Below, piece after piece: positions 1-5,663 of a DNA stretch of 11,714 bases. This stretch comes from GCA-002772825 sp964560655. Its GTDB lineage: Bacteria > Patescibacteriota > Minisyncoccia > GCA-002772825. Under the pieces are notes generated by a model. The model saw nothing but the letters and a program-made list of their open reading frames with translations, was not told where the DNA came from and ran no database searches. The stretch is from NCBI GenBank assembly GCA_964560655.1, contig CAZLLR010000020.1:1-11714 (forward strand), written 5' to 3'. Positions within the stretch are counted from its first letter, which is position 1. Each line of letters opens with the position of its first letter. Position numbers and translations under genes: made by a program.

Positions 1-2
1 TC

Positions 3-65
3 CAACAACTCTTAGAACAACTAGTAGAGGCTCTAATACTCCAGCTTAAGGGATTGACGCAATAA
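3..65 (+). CDS. C-terminal tail of an unidentified upstream gene (partial)
   Basis: The left edge cuts a reading frame that stops with TAA four bases before a strong terminator. Its last 20 residues, QQLLEQLVEALILQLKGLTQ, form a Leu/Gln/Glu-rich amphipathic helix. A second frame (bases 2-49) is also open and would end in SRGSNTPA, so the frame is not certain; I prefer the first because its stop sits right at the terminator and its composition looks coding. Neither tail resembles the end of ribosomal protein L4, the usual neighbour of L23. Function is unknown. Confidence 0.4.
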   Translation, partial: QQLLEQLVEALILQLKGLTQ

Positions 66-68
66 CAG

Positions 69-105
69 ACTAAAAAGAACCTTTAGCTTAAAGGTTCTTT
101 TTAGT
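69..105 (+). terminator. Intrinsic terminator, possibly bidirectional
   Basis: A perfect 17-bp stem (69-85 with 89-105) closes a 3-base loop. The stem has a central AGAACC/GGTTCT block, with an A-tract on the left and a T-tract on the right, so it could stop transcription from either side. It separates the upstream gene from the ribosomal operon. Confidence 0.85.
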
Positions 106-106
106 T

Positions 107-137
107 CAACGGCTAAGATAAAAGATGTTAGCCGTTG
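107..137. repeat. Inverted repeat upstream of the operon promoter
   Basis: Arms CAACGGCTAA (107-116) and TTAGCCGTTG (128-137) are perfectly complementary around an 11-base spacer. No T-tract follows, so it is a poor terminator. It ends 7 bases before the -35 box, a position that would suit an operator or a second stop to read-through. The function is not known. Confidence 0.6.
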
Positions 138-144
138 GGTATTA

Positions 145-172
145 TTGACAAATAAGCTCAATTTGATAATAT
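145..172 (+). promoter_or_regulatory. Sigma70-type promoter of the ribosomal protein operon
   Basis: A consensus -35 TTGACA (145-150) is followed by a 16-base spacer and a -10 TAATAT (167-172). The predicted transcription start is near 178-180, giving a leader of about 45 bases before the L23 start at 225. It follows a terminator directly, as expected for an operon promoter. Confidence 0.75.
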
Positions 173-188
173 GCTTCCTAGGCCTTGT

Positions 189-208
189 TGTCTGCCTGAA
201 GGTAGACA
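189..208 (+). promoter_or_regulatory. Hairpin in the 5' leader of the L23 operon
   Basis: TGTCTGCC (189-196) pairs with GGTAGACA (201-208), with one G-T wobble and a 4-base TGAA loop. It sits about 10 bases after the predicted transcription start and 16 bases before the L23 ATG. It could be a leader structure for autoregulation or a copy of a dispersed palindrome; the sequence does not decide. Confidence 0.45.
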
Positions 209-224
209 GGTCTTTGTTTTTATT

Positions 225-611
225 ATGGCAATTTTAGAAATGTTTAAAAAAGAAGAAGAAAAGAAGGCGCCTAAGAAAGAGGCGCCTATTAAGCATACTG
301 TAAAGACAGATAAGGGTATAAAGAAAAATGAAAAAAACGTTAAGAAGTCTAAAGATAGTTTTATAAGGTTAGTCACTGAGAAGACAACTGACTTAGCTGA
401 GAGGGGAGCTTATTCTTTTAAAGTTAGCTCTAATTCAAATAAAATAATAGTAAAAAATGAGATAAAAAGATTATACGGCATAAGCCCTGTAAAGATTAAT
501 ATTCTTAATTCTCCATATAAAAAGACTTCTTATCGTGGTAGAAAAAGCAGAAAACCTGGCTTTAAAAAAGCAATTGTTTACTTAAAATCAGGAGATAAGC
601 TTCCAGAATAA
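225..611 (+). CDS. rplW: 50S ribosomal protein L23 (uL23)
   Basis: L23 binds domain III of 23S rRNA next to the exit tunnel and is the docking point for trigger factor and SRP. The protein is 128 aa, against about 100 in E. coli. Residues 1 to about 45 are a Lys/Glu-rich extension, followed by the L23 fold: the TEK motif in RLVTEKTTDL, the strand GAYSFKVSSNSNKIIVKNEI, a basic loop (SYRGRKSRKPG) and the end strand KKAIVYLKSGD. The start was set at 225. The frame is open back to an ATG at 171, but that codon overlaps the -10 box and would lie upstream of the predicted transcript. No Shine-Dalgarno is visible. It is the first gene of the operon here, with S10, L3 and L4 absent upstream. L2 follows after 8 bases. 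Confidence 0.93.
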   Translation: MAILEMFKKEEEKKAPKKEAPIKHTVKTDKGIKKNEKNVKKSKDSFIRLVTEKTTDLAERGAYSFKVSSNSNKIIVKNEIKRLYGISPVKINILNSPYKKTSYRGRKSRKPGFKKAIVYLKSGDKLPE

Positions 612-619
612 TAATAATA

Positions 620-1456
620 ATGAAAAAGTATAAGCCTACAACTCCATCCAGACGAAACATGTCCACTGTGTCATACAAGGGTGTTTTGACTGCTAAGAAG
701 CCTAAGAAGAGCTTAACAGGAGGGTTTAAGAGGAGTGTGGGGAGAAACTCTAGTGGAAGAATTACCTCAGGACATAAAGGAGGTGGAGTAAAACGTCTTT
801 ATAGGAAGATTGATTTTAAATATGATAAATTTGACATTCCCGCTAAAATTGAGACTATTGAGTATGATCCTAATAGGTCAGGCTTTATAGGGCTTGTTTT
901 ATATAATGATGGAGAAAGGAGATATGTTCTTTTACCAAATAGTGTAAAGACTAGCAGTAAGGTTATAACTTCAGAGAAAGCGGAAGTAGTTGCAGGTAAT
1001 CGTTTACCTTTAAATAAAATTCCGGTTGGAACTTTTGTCTATAACGTAGAAATAAAGCCTGGTAGTGGAGCCAAGATTGCAAGAAGTGCCGGTAATCATG
1101 CTGAAGTTATTGCAAGCGAAGGAGGATCTGTTCACCTGAAGATGCCTTCAAGTGAAATAAGAAAGGTATCAAGCGGTGCGTGGGCTTCTGTAGGGTCTGT
1201 TTCTAATGAAGAATATAAGCTTGTAAAGAAGGGTAAAGCAGGACGAAATAGATGGCTTGGTAAACGCCCTAAGGTAAGGGGAAGCGCGATGAACCCAGTT
1301 GATCATCCATACGGAGGAGGTGAAGGAAGATCACCTCAAGGTACTAAGAGGCCAAAAAATAGGTGGGGTAAAGGTACTCGTGGAGTAAAGACAAGGAAAG
1401 TCAAAAAATATTCAAATGTTTTTATTGTTAGTAGGAGGAAAGCTAAAAAAAGATAA
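620..1456 (+). CDS. rplB: 50S ribosomal protein L2 (uL2)
   Basis: L2 is one of the largest 23S rRNA-binding proteins; it is needed for subunit joining and for peptidyl transferase activity. At 278 aa it matches the family (E. coli 273). The N-terminal OB-like part carries GGFKRSVGRNSSGRITSGHKGGG, the middle has the SH3-like domain, and the C-terminus has the signature AMNPVDHPYGGGEGRSPQGT. Asp228 and His229, the latter matching the functionally important E. coli His229, are present. The second His of the usual HPH triplet is Tyr231 here. The C-terminal tail is very basic. It lies 8 bases after L23 and 14 before S19, without a Shine-Dalgarno. Confidence 0.97.
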   Translation: MKKYKPTTPSRRNMSTVSYKGVLTAKKPKKSLTGGFKRSVGRNSSGRITSGHKGGGVKRLYRKIDFKYDKFDIPAKIETIEYDPNRSGFIGLVLYNDGERRYVLLPNSVKTSSKVITSEKAEVVAGNRLPLNKIPVGTFVYNVEIKPGSGAKIARSAGNHAEVIASEGGSVHLKMPSSEIRKVSSGAWASVGSVSNEEYKLVKKGKAGRNRWLGKRPKVRGSAMNPVDHPYGGGEGRSPQGTKRPKNRWGKGTRGVKTRKVKKYSNVFIVSRRKAKKR

Positions 1457-1470
1457 TTAATATATAAATC

Positions 1471-1812
1471 ATGGCAAGATCGATTAAAAAAGGACCATTT
1501 ATTGAACCAAAACTCTTGAAAAAGATTTTAGGTAAGAAACCAGATGACGCTGGGGTTGTTAAGACATGGGCAAGGAGGTCGCAGATTTCTCCTGAAATGA
1601 TAGGTTTTGTCTTTGGTGTTCATAACGGTAAAGATTTTATAGAAGTGAGAGTTACAGAAGATATGGTTGGTCATAGGCTAGGAGAGTTTAGTTTAACTAA
1701 AAAATTCATAAGACATGGAGGAAAGATGCAGAAAGAACTTGAGCAGAAAAAGAAAGAGTCTGAGATTGCTGCCGCTAAGTCCGCTAAAGTTTCTACTGAA
1801 GCTAAAAAATAA
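1471..1812 (+). CDS. rpsS: 30S ribosomal protein S19 (uS19)
   Basis: S19 sits in the head of the small subunit with S13 and contacts the A-site finger. The protein starts with the classic MARSIKKGPF and has TWARRSQISPEMIG, the HNGKDFIEV strand and the GHRLGEFSLTKKF motif. It is 113 aa, against about 92 in E. coli. The extra length is a C-terminal tail from about residue 89 (KELEQKKKESEIAAAKSAK) that is rich in Lys, Glu and Ala, and probably helical then disordered. It lies between L2 and L22 in the conserved order, 8 bases from L22. Confidence 0.96.
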   Translation: MARSIKKGPFIEPKLLKKILGKKPDDAGVVKTWARRSQISPEMIGFVFGVHNGKDFIEVRVTEDMVGHRLGEFSLTKKFIRHGGKMQKELEQKKKESEIAAAKSAKVSTEAKK

Positions 1813-1820
1813 TTTTAAAT

Positions 1821-2198
1821 ATGAAAGATGTAAAAGCACAATTAAATAACTTAAGAGTAGCGCCTAGGAAAGTTAGGCTTGTTTCAGAGTTGATAAAAGG
1901 GCTTCATGTCGAGAATGCAGTTTCGCAACTTACTTTTTCAAAAAAACGCTCTGCTTTACCTATGATAAAACTTGTTAAGTCGGCTATTGCAAATGCTGCA
2001 AATAACTTTAAGATGGATAAAGAGAATCTGTATATTAAGGAAATAAGAGTAGATGAAGGCCGTTCTCTTAAGAGGTATATGCCTAGAGCGCGAGGGAGGG
2101 CTTCTCTTATAAAGAAGAGGACAAGCCGTATTGAGATTACTTTGTCAGACCAGTCAACTGCTAAAGGTAAAAAAGCAAAGATTACAAATAAGAAATAA
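1821..2198 (+). CDS. rplV: 50S ribosomal protein L22 (uL22)
   Basis: L22 lines the nascent-chain exit tunnel with its long beta-hairpin. Visible family marks are LNNLRVAPRKVRLVSELIKG near the N-terminus, SAIANAANNFKMD in the middle, and the hairpin tip DEGRSLKRYMPRARGRASLI followed by KKRTSRIEI. The length is 125 aa (E. coli 110); the surplus is a Lys-rich C-terminal tail from about residue 108. The gene sits 8 bases after S19 and 25 before S3, with an AT-only spacer in place of a ribosome binding site. Confidence 0.96.
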   Translation: MKDVKAQLNNLRVAPRKVRLVSELIKGLHVENAVSQLTFSKKRSALPMIKLVKSAIANAANNFKMDKENLYIKEIRVDEGRSLKRYMPRARGRASLIKKRTSRIEITLSDQSTAKGKKAKITNKK

Positions 2199-2223
2199 AA
2201 ATTTTTAAGTTTAATATTTATTT

Positions 2224-2874
2224 ATGAGTCATTCAGTGCATCCATATTCATTTAGGTTAGGAATTATACGCGATTGGAAATCGCGCTGGTTTGACACGAA
2301 GAAATACACAAAATTCTTAAAGGAAGATGTGCTAATAAGAGAATGGCTTGAAAAAAGAATGCGTGGTATGTATGTTGAGAGTATAGATATGGAAAGAGCG
2401 CCTAATCTTTTTCACATTATCATAAAGACATCAAGGCCAGGGATCGTCATAGGGAGAAAAGGTGAAGGGATAGACAATCTTAAAAAAGAGATATCTAAGA
2501 TGCTTCGTAAGCTTAAGTCTGAGGAAGCAGAAAATCTTAAGGTGACAGTCGAAGAAGTAACATCACCTGAATCAAAGGCAGCTATTGTGGCTCAGATGAT
2601 GGTAGAAGGACTTGAGAAGAGAATGGCTTTTAGAAGGTTAATGAAGCAAACAATAGAAAAAGTTAATTCAAATAGAGACGTAGAAGGAGTTAAAATAATG
2701 CTTTCCGGAAGACTCAATGGAGCTGAAATGTCTAGAAAAGAATGGCTTAAAAGGGGCAGGATTCCACTTCAAACACTTAGGGCTGATATCGATTTTGCGA
2801 GAGAGAAGGCACACATGCCTTATGGTGTTATAGGTATAAAGGTTTGGATTTATAGAGGTGATCGTTTTGAATAA
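2224..2874 (+). CDS. rpsC: 30S ribosomal protein S3 (uS3)
   Basis: S3 forms part of the mRNA entry channel and its helicase centre. The protein is 216 aa (E. coli 233). A type II KH domain is present with the GxxG loop as Gly-Arg-Lys-Gly at residues 77-80. The C-terminal domain has GVKIMLSGRLNGAEMSRKEW and the end block MPYGVIGIKVWIYRGD. The N-terminus, MSHSVHPYSFRLGIIRDWKS, differs from the common MGQKVNP form and is of a type I associate with Parcubacteria-like genomes (from memory, not searched). There is no Shine-Dalgarno upstream. L16 follows after 17 bases. Confidence 0.96.
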   Translation: MSHSVHPYSFRLGIIRDWKSRWFDTKKYTKFLKEDVLIREWLEKRMRGMYVESIDMERAPNLFHIIIKTSRPGIVIGRKGEGIDNLKKEISKMLRKLKSEEAENLKVTVEEVTSPESKAAIVAQMMVEGLEKRMAFRRLMKQTIEKVNSNRDVEGVKIMLSGRLNGAEMSRKEWLKRGRIPLQTLRADIDFAREKAHMPYGVIGIKVWIYRGDRFE

Positions 2875-2891
2875 TCTTTAATATTAAAAAT

Positions 2892-3308
2892 ATGCTTTTC
2901 CCAAAAAAGGTAAAATTTAGAAAATGGCAGACTAAAAGGAGTAACCTTAAAAAGGTTAGAGCCGCTACGAGAGGTACAACTGTAGCCTTTGGTTCTTTTG
3001 GGCTTAAAGCTGAAAAAATTGGAAGAATAACTTCAAATCAGATCGAGGCAGCAAGAAAAGTAGCTAGTAAGTCTATCGGTAAGACAGGTAAGATATGGAT
3101 TAGAATTTTTCCTGATAGGCCCTATACTTCTAAGCCAGCTCAAGTTAGCATGGGTACTGGAAAAGGTGATCCTGTAGGATATGTGGCGGAAGTTAAGCCG
3201 GGAACAATCCTTTTTGAAGTAGATGGTGTATCAGAAGGAGAGGCAAAAGAAGCCTTAAGAAAAGCAAGCGCTAAAATCTCAGTTAAAACTAAGGTAGTTA
3301 GTAGATAA
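2892..3308 (+). CDS. rplP: 50S ribosomal protein L16 (uL16)
   Basis: L16 organises the A-site tRNA elbow region of the large subunit and is needed late in assembly. The family pattern is clear: FPKKVKFRKWQ at the start, GTTVAFGSFGLKA, ITSNQIEAARK, GKIWIRIFPDRPYTSKP, MGTGKGDPVGYVAEVKPGT and EALRKASAKISVKTKVV. The length of 138 aa is normal. Ser86 stands where E. coli has Arg81, the hydroxylated residue near the peptidyl transferase centre. In most bacteria L29 comes next, but here the next start codon is only 13 bases away and encodes S17. Confidence 0.96.
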   Translation: MLFPKKVKFRKWQTKRSNLKKVRAATRGTTVAFGSFGLKAEKIGRITSNQIEAARKVASKSIGKTGKIWIRIFPDRPYTSKPAQVSMGTGKGDPVGYVAEVKPGTILFEVDGVSEGEAKEALRKASAKISVKTKVVSR

Positions 3309-3321
3309 TTTTAAATAATAA

Positions 3322-3651
3322 ATGATAAATAAAGATAAAAATTTAACTAACGATACTGTCACAGATGAATCATCATCTGGTAATACTACTAACAAAAAAT
3401 TAGGGAAGATATTAAATGGTATCGTAGTGTCAGACAAACAGGATAAAACTGTGACTGTTGAGGTTATTAATTTCGTTAAAAACCCTAAATACGGTAAGTT
3501 TGTAAAAAATAGTAAAAGATACAAAGCTCACGATGAGAAAAATCAATATAAATTAGGAGATAAAGTAGGGATATTAGAAGGAAGGCCTATTTCAAAAGAT
3601 AAGACTTTTACTGCAGTTGATAAAGGTGAAATAACTTTAAAAAATAATTAA
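3322..3651 (+). CDS. rpsQ: 30S ribosomal protein S17 (uS17) with N-terminal extension
   Basis: S17 is an early-binding OB-fold protein of the 16S rRNA 5' domain. The core begins at about residue 27 with KLGKILNGIVVSDKQDKTVT and continues with VKNPKYGKFVKNSKRYKAHD and the strand block KLGDKVGILEGRPISKDKTF. The protein is 109 aa, against about 84 in E. coli. Its first 26 residues are rich in Asn, Asp, Ser and Thr and look disordered. No later Met lies near the core, so the start at 3322 is the only ATG choice. It follows L16 directly, with no L29 gene, and ends 3 bases before L14. Confidence 0.92.
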   Translation: MINKDKNLTNDTVTDESSSGNTTNKKLGKILNGIVVSDKQDKTVTVEVINFVKNPKYGKFVKNSKRYKAHDEKNQYKLGDKVGILEGRPISKDKTFTAVDKGEITLKNN

Positions 3652-3654
3652 GAT

Positions 3655-4026
3655 ATGATTCAGGTACAGACAATGTTAAATGTTGCAGATAATACTGGCG
3701 CTAAAGTCGTACAGGTTATTAAAGTTCTAGGCGGTAGTAAAAGGCGATATGCTCAGTTAGGAGATGAAGTTGTTATAACTGTAAAATCAGCTGAACCTAG
3801 AAAAGTAGTTAAAAAGAAAGATGTCTTAAGGGCTATTGTTGTCCGCCAAAAGAAAGCCTTTAGGAGAAAAGATGGTTCTTATATCCGTTTTGATGATAAT
3901 GCGGTAGTTATAATTGAGAAAGGCAAAAAGGAACCTAAGGGAGGTAGGATCTTTGGCCCTATACCGAGAGAGATATCAGAAAGAGGCTATACTAAGATTA
4001 TATCATTGGCACCAGAAGTAGTTTAA
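3655..4026 (+). CDS. rplN: 50S ribosomal protein L14 (uL14)
   Basis: L14 sits at the subunit interface, contacts 16S helix 14 and is the target of the silencing factor RsfS. The protein is 123 aa, the family length. Visible marks are MIQVQTMLNVADNTGAK at the N-terminus, VIKVLGGSKRRYAQLGDEVV, the basic KKKDVLRAIVVRQKK segment, the RFDDNAVVII strand and GGRIFGPIPREISERGYTKI. It starts 3 bases after S17 and is probably translationally coupled to it. An unusually long 113-base gap follows before L24. Confidence 0.97.
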   Translation: MIQVQTMLNVADNTGAKVVQVIKVLGGSKRRYAQLGDEVVITVKSAEPRKVVKKKDVLRAIVVRQKKAFRRKDGSYIRFDDNAVVIIEKGKKEPKGGRIFGPIPREISERGYTKIISLAPEVV

Positions 4027-4040
4027 GTTGATAAGATGCA

Positions 4041-4069
4041 ATAGAAAAATTTAATAGCTTATTTTCTAT
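4041..4069 (+). repeat. AT-rich inverted repeat in the L14-L24 gap
   Basis: ATAGAAAA (4041-4048) pairs with TTTTCTAT (4062-4069) around a 13-base spacer. The stem is weak because it is almost all A-T. It lies just after the L14 stop, together with a second hairpin at 4092-4112. A poor promoter-like pair (TTGATA at 4028-4033 and TAATAG at 4052-4057, spacer 18) overlaps it. Confidence 0.3.
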
Positions 4070-4091
4070 AGGATTTCTCTCATGACCGTCC

Positions 4092-4117
4092 TTTAAGAAA
4101 ATAACTCTTAAATTTTT
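4092..4117 (+). terminator. Possible weak terminator or attenuator between L14 and L24
   Basis: TTTAAGA (4092-4098) pairs with TCTTAAA (4106-4112) around a 7-base loop and is followed at once by five T residues (4113-4117). The stem holds only one G-C pair, so full termination is unlikely. Partial attenuation inside the operon is possible. This is the widest intergenic gap among the ribosomal genes here. Confidence 0.3.
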
Positions 4118-4139
4118 CTTATAACAATTAATAAAAAAT

Positions 4140-4448
4140 ATGAAGTTTAAGAAAAACGACAAAGTATCAATAATAAGCGGTAAAGACAAAGGTAAATCAG
4201 GTAAGATTACTAAGGTCTTTGTGGTAGATGAAAAGATTATTGTTGAAGGTATTAACATGAAAAAGAAGCATATGAAACCTAAGAAATCTGGAGAAAAAGG
4301 GCAGATTGTAGAAATTGCCTATCCCCTTCCAGTTTCAAACGCGATTATTATATGTTCTTCTTGTTCAAAAAAGACTAGAATAGGTAAGAAAATAGAGTCC
4401 AAGGGAAAAAAGTCTCGTGTGTGTAAAAAATGCAGTGCAGAGCTTTAG
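4140..4448 (+). CDS. rplX: 50S ribosomal protein L24 (uL24), zinc-ribbon form
   Basis: L24 is an assembly initiator that binds the 5' end of 23S rRNA, later lying at the exit tunnel. The N-terminal KOW domain is plain: FKKNDKVSIISGKDKGKSGK, then IIVEGINMKKKHMKP. The protein is 102 aa. The C-terminus carries four cysteines, Cys72, Cys75, Cys95 and Cys98, in a CxxC-19-CxxC layout around the KTRIGKKI strand, suggesting a zinc ribbon like that of many L24 proteins. It ends with TAG. The start at 4140 follows an A-rich spacer with no Shine-Dalgarno. An 87-base leader separates it from L5. Confidence 0.95.
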   Translation: MKFKKNDKVSIISGKDKGKSGKITKVFVVDEKIIVEGINMKKKHMKPKKSGEKGQIVEIAYPLPVSNAIIICSSCSKKTRIGKKIESKGKKSRVCKKCSAEL

Positions 4449-4485
4449 GATTGCAAAATTTTTAAAAATAAGTATTATGTTCAGG

Positions 4486-4520
4486 TGGCCTGCAAATTTG
4501 TCTTTTGGGCAAATAGGTCA
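4486..4520 (+). promoter_or_regulatory. Bulged hairpin between L24 and L5, possible S8 target
   Basis: An outer 6-bp helix TGGCCT (4486-4491) with AGGTCA (4515-4520, one G-T pair) encloses an asymmetric internal loop (GCAAA against a single T) and an inner 6-bp helix TTTGTC (4497-4502) with GGCAAA (4508-4513, one T-G pair) closed by a 5-base loop. It ends 15 bases before the L5 start. In E. coli, S8 represses the spc operon by binding a bulged hairpin at the L24-L5 junction, so position and general shape agree. Conservation of the S8 core was not established. Confidence 0.35.
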
Positions 4521-4535
4521 TTTATTTTATTTAAA

Positions 4536-5075
4536 ATGCAAACAATAAAAGAAAAATATAAGAATACAGCCATCTCTTTGATGAAAGATAAATTTGGCTA
4601 TAAGAATGAAATGGCTATTCCTAAGGTTATTAAGATTTCTGTTAATGTGGGAACGGGTTCGATGACTGACAAAAAGAAGATAGAAGAGGTTGAAAGGGGG
4701 TTAGCTCAGATAACTGGACAGAAACCATCTCCTAGGGCAGCAAAGAAATCTATTGCAACTTTTAAGTTAAGAGAGGGTACTGTAATCGGTTATGCTGTAA
4801 CTTTAAGAGGCGCTAAAATGGATAGTTTCCTTGAGAAGCTAGTTAATGTGACTATACCTCGAATGCGTGATTTTAAAGGTTTAAAGATAAGCGGAGTGGA
4901 TAGTATGGGTAATTTTTCGATTGGTATCCGTGACCACCTTATATTTCCTGAGACTGGACATGAAGATCTTTCGAAAAGTTTTGGACTTAGCATCACTATT
5001 GTGACTAATGCCAAGACAAAAGAAGAGGCGGAAGAACTTTTTAAATTATTAGGTTTCCCTTTTTCCAAGAAATAA
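4536..5075 (+). CDS. rplE: 50S ribosomal protein L5 (uL5)
   Basis: L5 binds 5S rRNA and forms a bridge to the small-subunit head. The protein is 179 aa, the same as E. coli. Family marks are YKNEMAIPKVIKISVNVG, ITGQKPSPRAAKKSIATFKL with REGTVIGYAVTLRG, and the end block GNFSIGIRDHLIFPE followed by FGLSITIVTNAKTKEEAEEL. The start was placed at the ATG at 4536, giving MQTIKEKYKN as in other L5 proteins. The frame is open back to a GTG at 4485, but that stretch (ACKFVFWANRSFILFK) does not resemble L5 and overlaps the hairpin. S14 begins one base after the stop. Confidence 0.96.
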   Translation: MQTIKEKYKNTAISLMKDKFGYKNEMAIPKVIKISVNVGTGSMTDKKKIEEVERGLAQITGQKPSPRAAKKSIATFKLREGTVIGYAVTLRGAKMDSFLEKLVNVTIPRMRDFKGLKISGVDSMGNFSIGIRDHLIFPETGHEDLSKSFGLSITIVTNAKTKEEAEELFKLLGFPFSKK

Positions 5076-5076
5076 T

Positions 5077-5262
5077 ATGGCAAAGAAATCAGTTATAGCG
5101 AGGTCGGAGAAGCCGGCAAAATTTAAATCACGAGTAGTGAGAAGGTGTTTTAGATGCGGAAGAGGAAAAGCCTTTATGAGAGATTTTGGATTATGTCGAA
5201 TTTGTTTTAGGGAACTTGCCAATGAAGGCAAAATTCCGGGTATAAGAAAATCATCATGGTAA
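5077..5262 (+). CDS. rpsN: 30S ribosomal protein S14 type Z (uS14, zinc-binding)
   Basis: S14 belongs to the head of the small subunit near S3 and S10. This is the short zinc-binding form, 61 aa. The zinc knuckle is complete: Cys24, Cys27, Cys40 and Cys43 in CFRCGR and CRICFREL. The C-terminus GIRKSSW is the usual end of the family. The stop codon overlaps the S8 start by 7 bases (5256-5262), and L5 ends one base upstream, so L5, S14 and S8 are very likely translationally coupled. Confidence 0.96.
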   Translation: MAKKSVIARSEKPAKFKSRVVRRCFRCGRGKAFMRDFGLCRICFRELANEGKIPGIRKSSW

Positions 5263-5651
5263 CAGACCCACTATCAAATATGTTTACAAGTATAAGGAAT
5301 GCTCAAGCTGTCGGCTTAGAGTCAACGGTTATTCCTTATTCTAAATTTAAGATGGAGGTGGCCAAAGTGTTGTTAAAAAAGAATTTTATTAAAGAAGTTA
5401 CTCGGCGTGGAAAGAAAAATAAAAAGTTTATAGAGATAGTGTTATCTTACGGTGAAAAAGATGAACCTAGGATAGTAGATATCAAAAGAATTTCAAAGCC
5501 TTCTAGACGCGTATATATCCCTGCAAACGAGATCAAGCCTGTACGTCAGGGTTATGGAGCAATGATAATTTCAACACCTAAAGGCATTTTAACAGATAAT
5601 GAAGCCAAAAGAGAAAACGTTGGCGGAGAGGTGCTTTGTAAAATTTGGTAA
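5256..5651 (+). CDS. rpsH: 30S ribosomal protein S8 (uS8)
   Basis: S8 binds helix 21 of 16S rRNA and in E. coli is the translational repressor of the spc operon. The protein is 131 aa (E. coli 130). It begins with TDPLSNMFTSIRNAQAVG, then YSKFKMEVAKVLLKKNFI, and ends with the rRNA-binding block VRQGYGAMIISTPKGILTDN then GGEVLCKIW. The start lies inside the last codons of S14, in another frame, without any Shine-Dalgarno, so coupling to S14 translation is expected. L6 follows after 12 bases. Confidence 0.96.
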   Translation: MVTDPLSNMFTSIRNAQAVGLESTVIPYSKFKMEVAKVLLKKNFIKEVTRRGKKNKKFIEIVLSYGEKDEPRIVDIKRISKPSRRVYIPANEIKPVRQGYGAMIISTPKGILTDNEAKRENVGGEVLCKIW

Positions 5652-5663
5652 TATATAATATTT

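Noticed and set aside
171..224. Upstream extension of L23 to the ATG at 171
   Set aside because: The ATG overlaps the -10 box and the added residues are a translation of the leader hairpin, without similarity to L23.
158..376. Reverse-strand frame over the start of L23
   Set aside because: It is antisense to a clear L23 gene and its Phe-rich sequence is just the complement of Lys/Glu codons.
3998..4258. Reverse-strand frame covering the L14-L24 gap
   Set aside because: It is mostly antisense to L24 and L14, has no family resemblance and no supporting promoter.
4485..4535. GTG start for L5 at 4485
   Set aside because: The extra 17 residues do not fit L5; the ATG at 4536 gives the usual family length of 179 aa.
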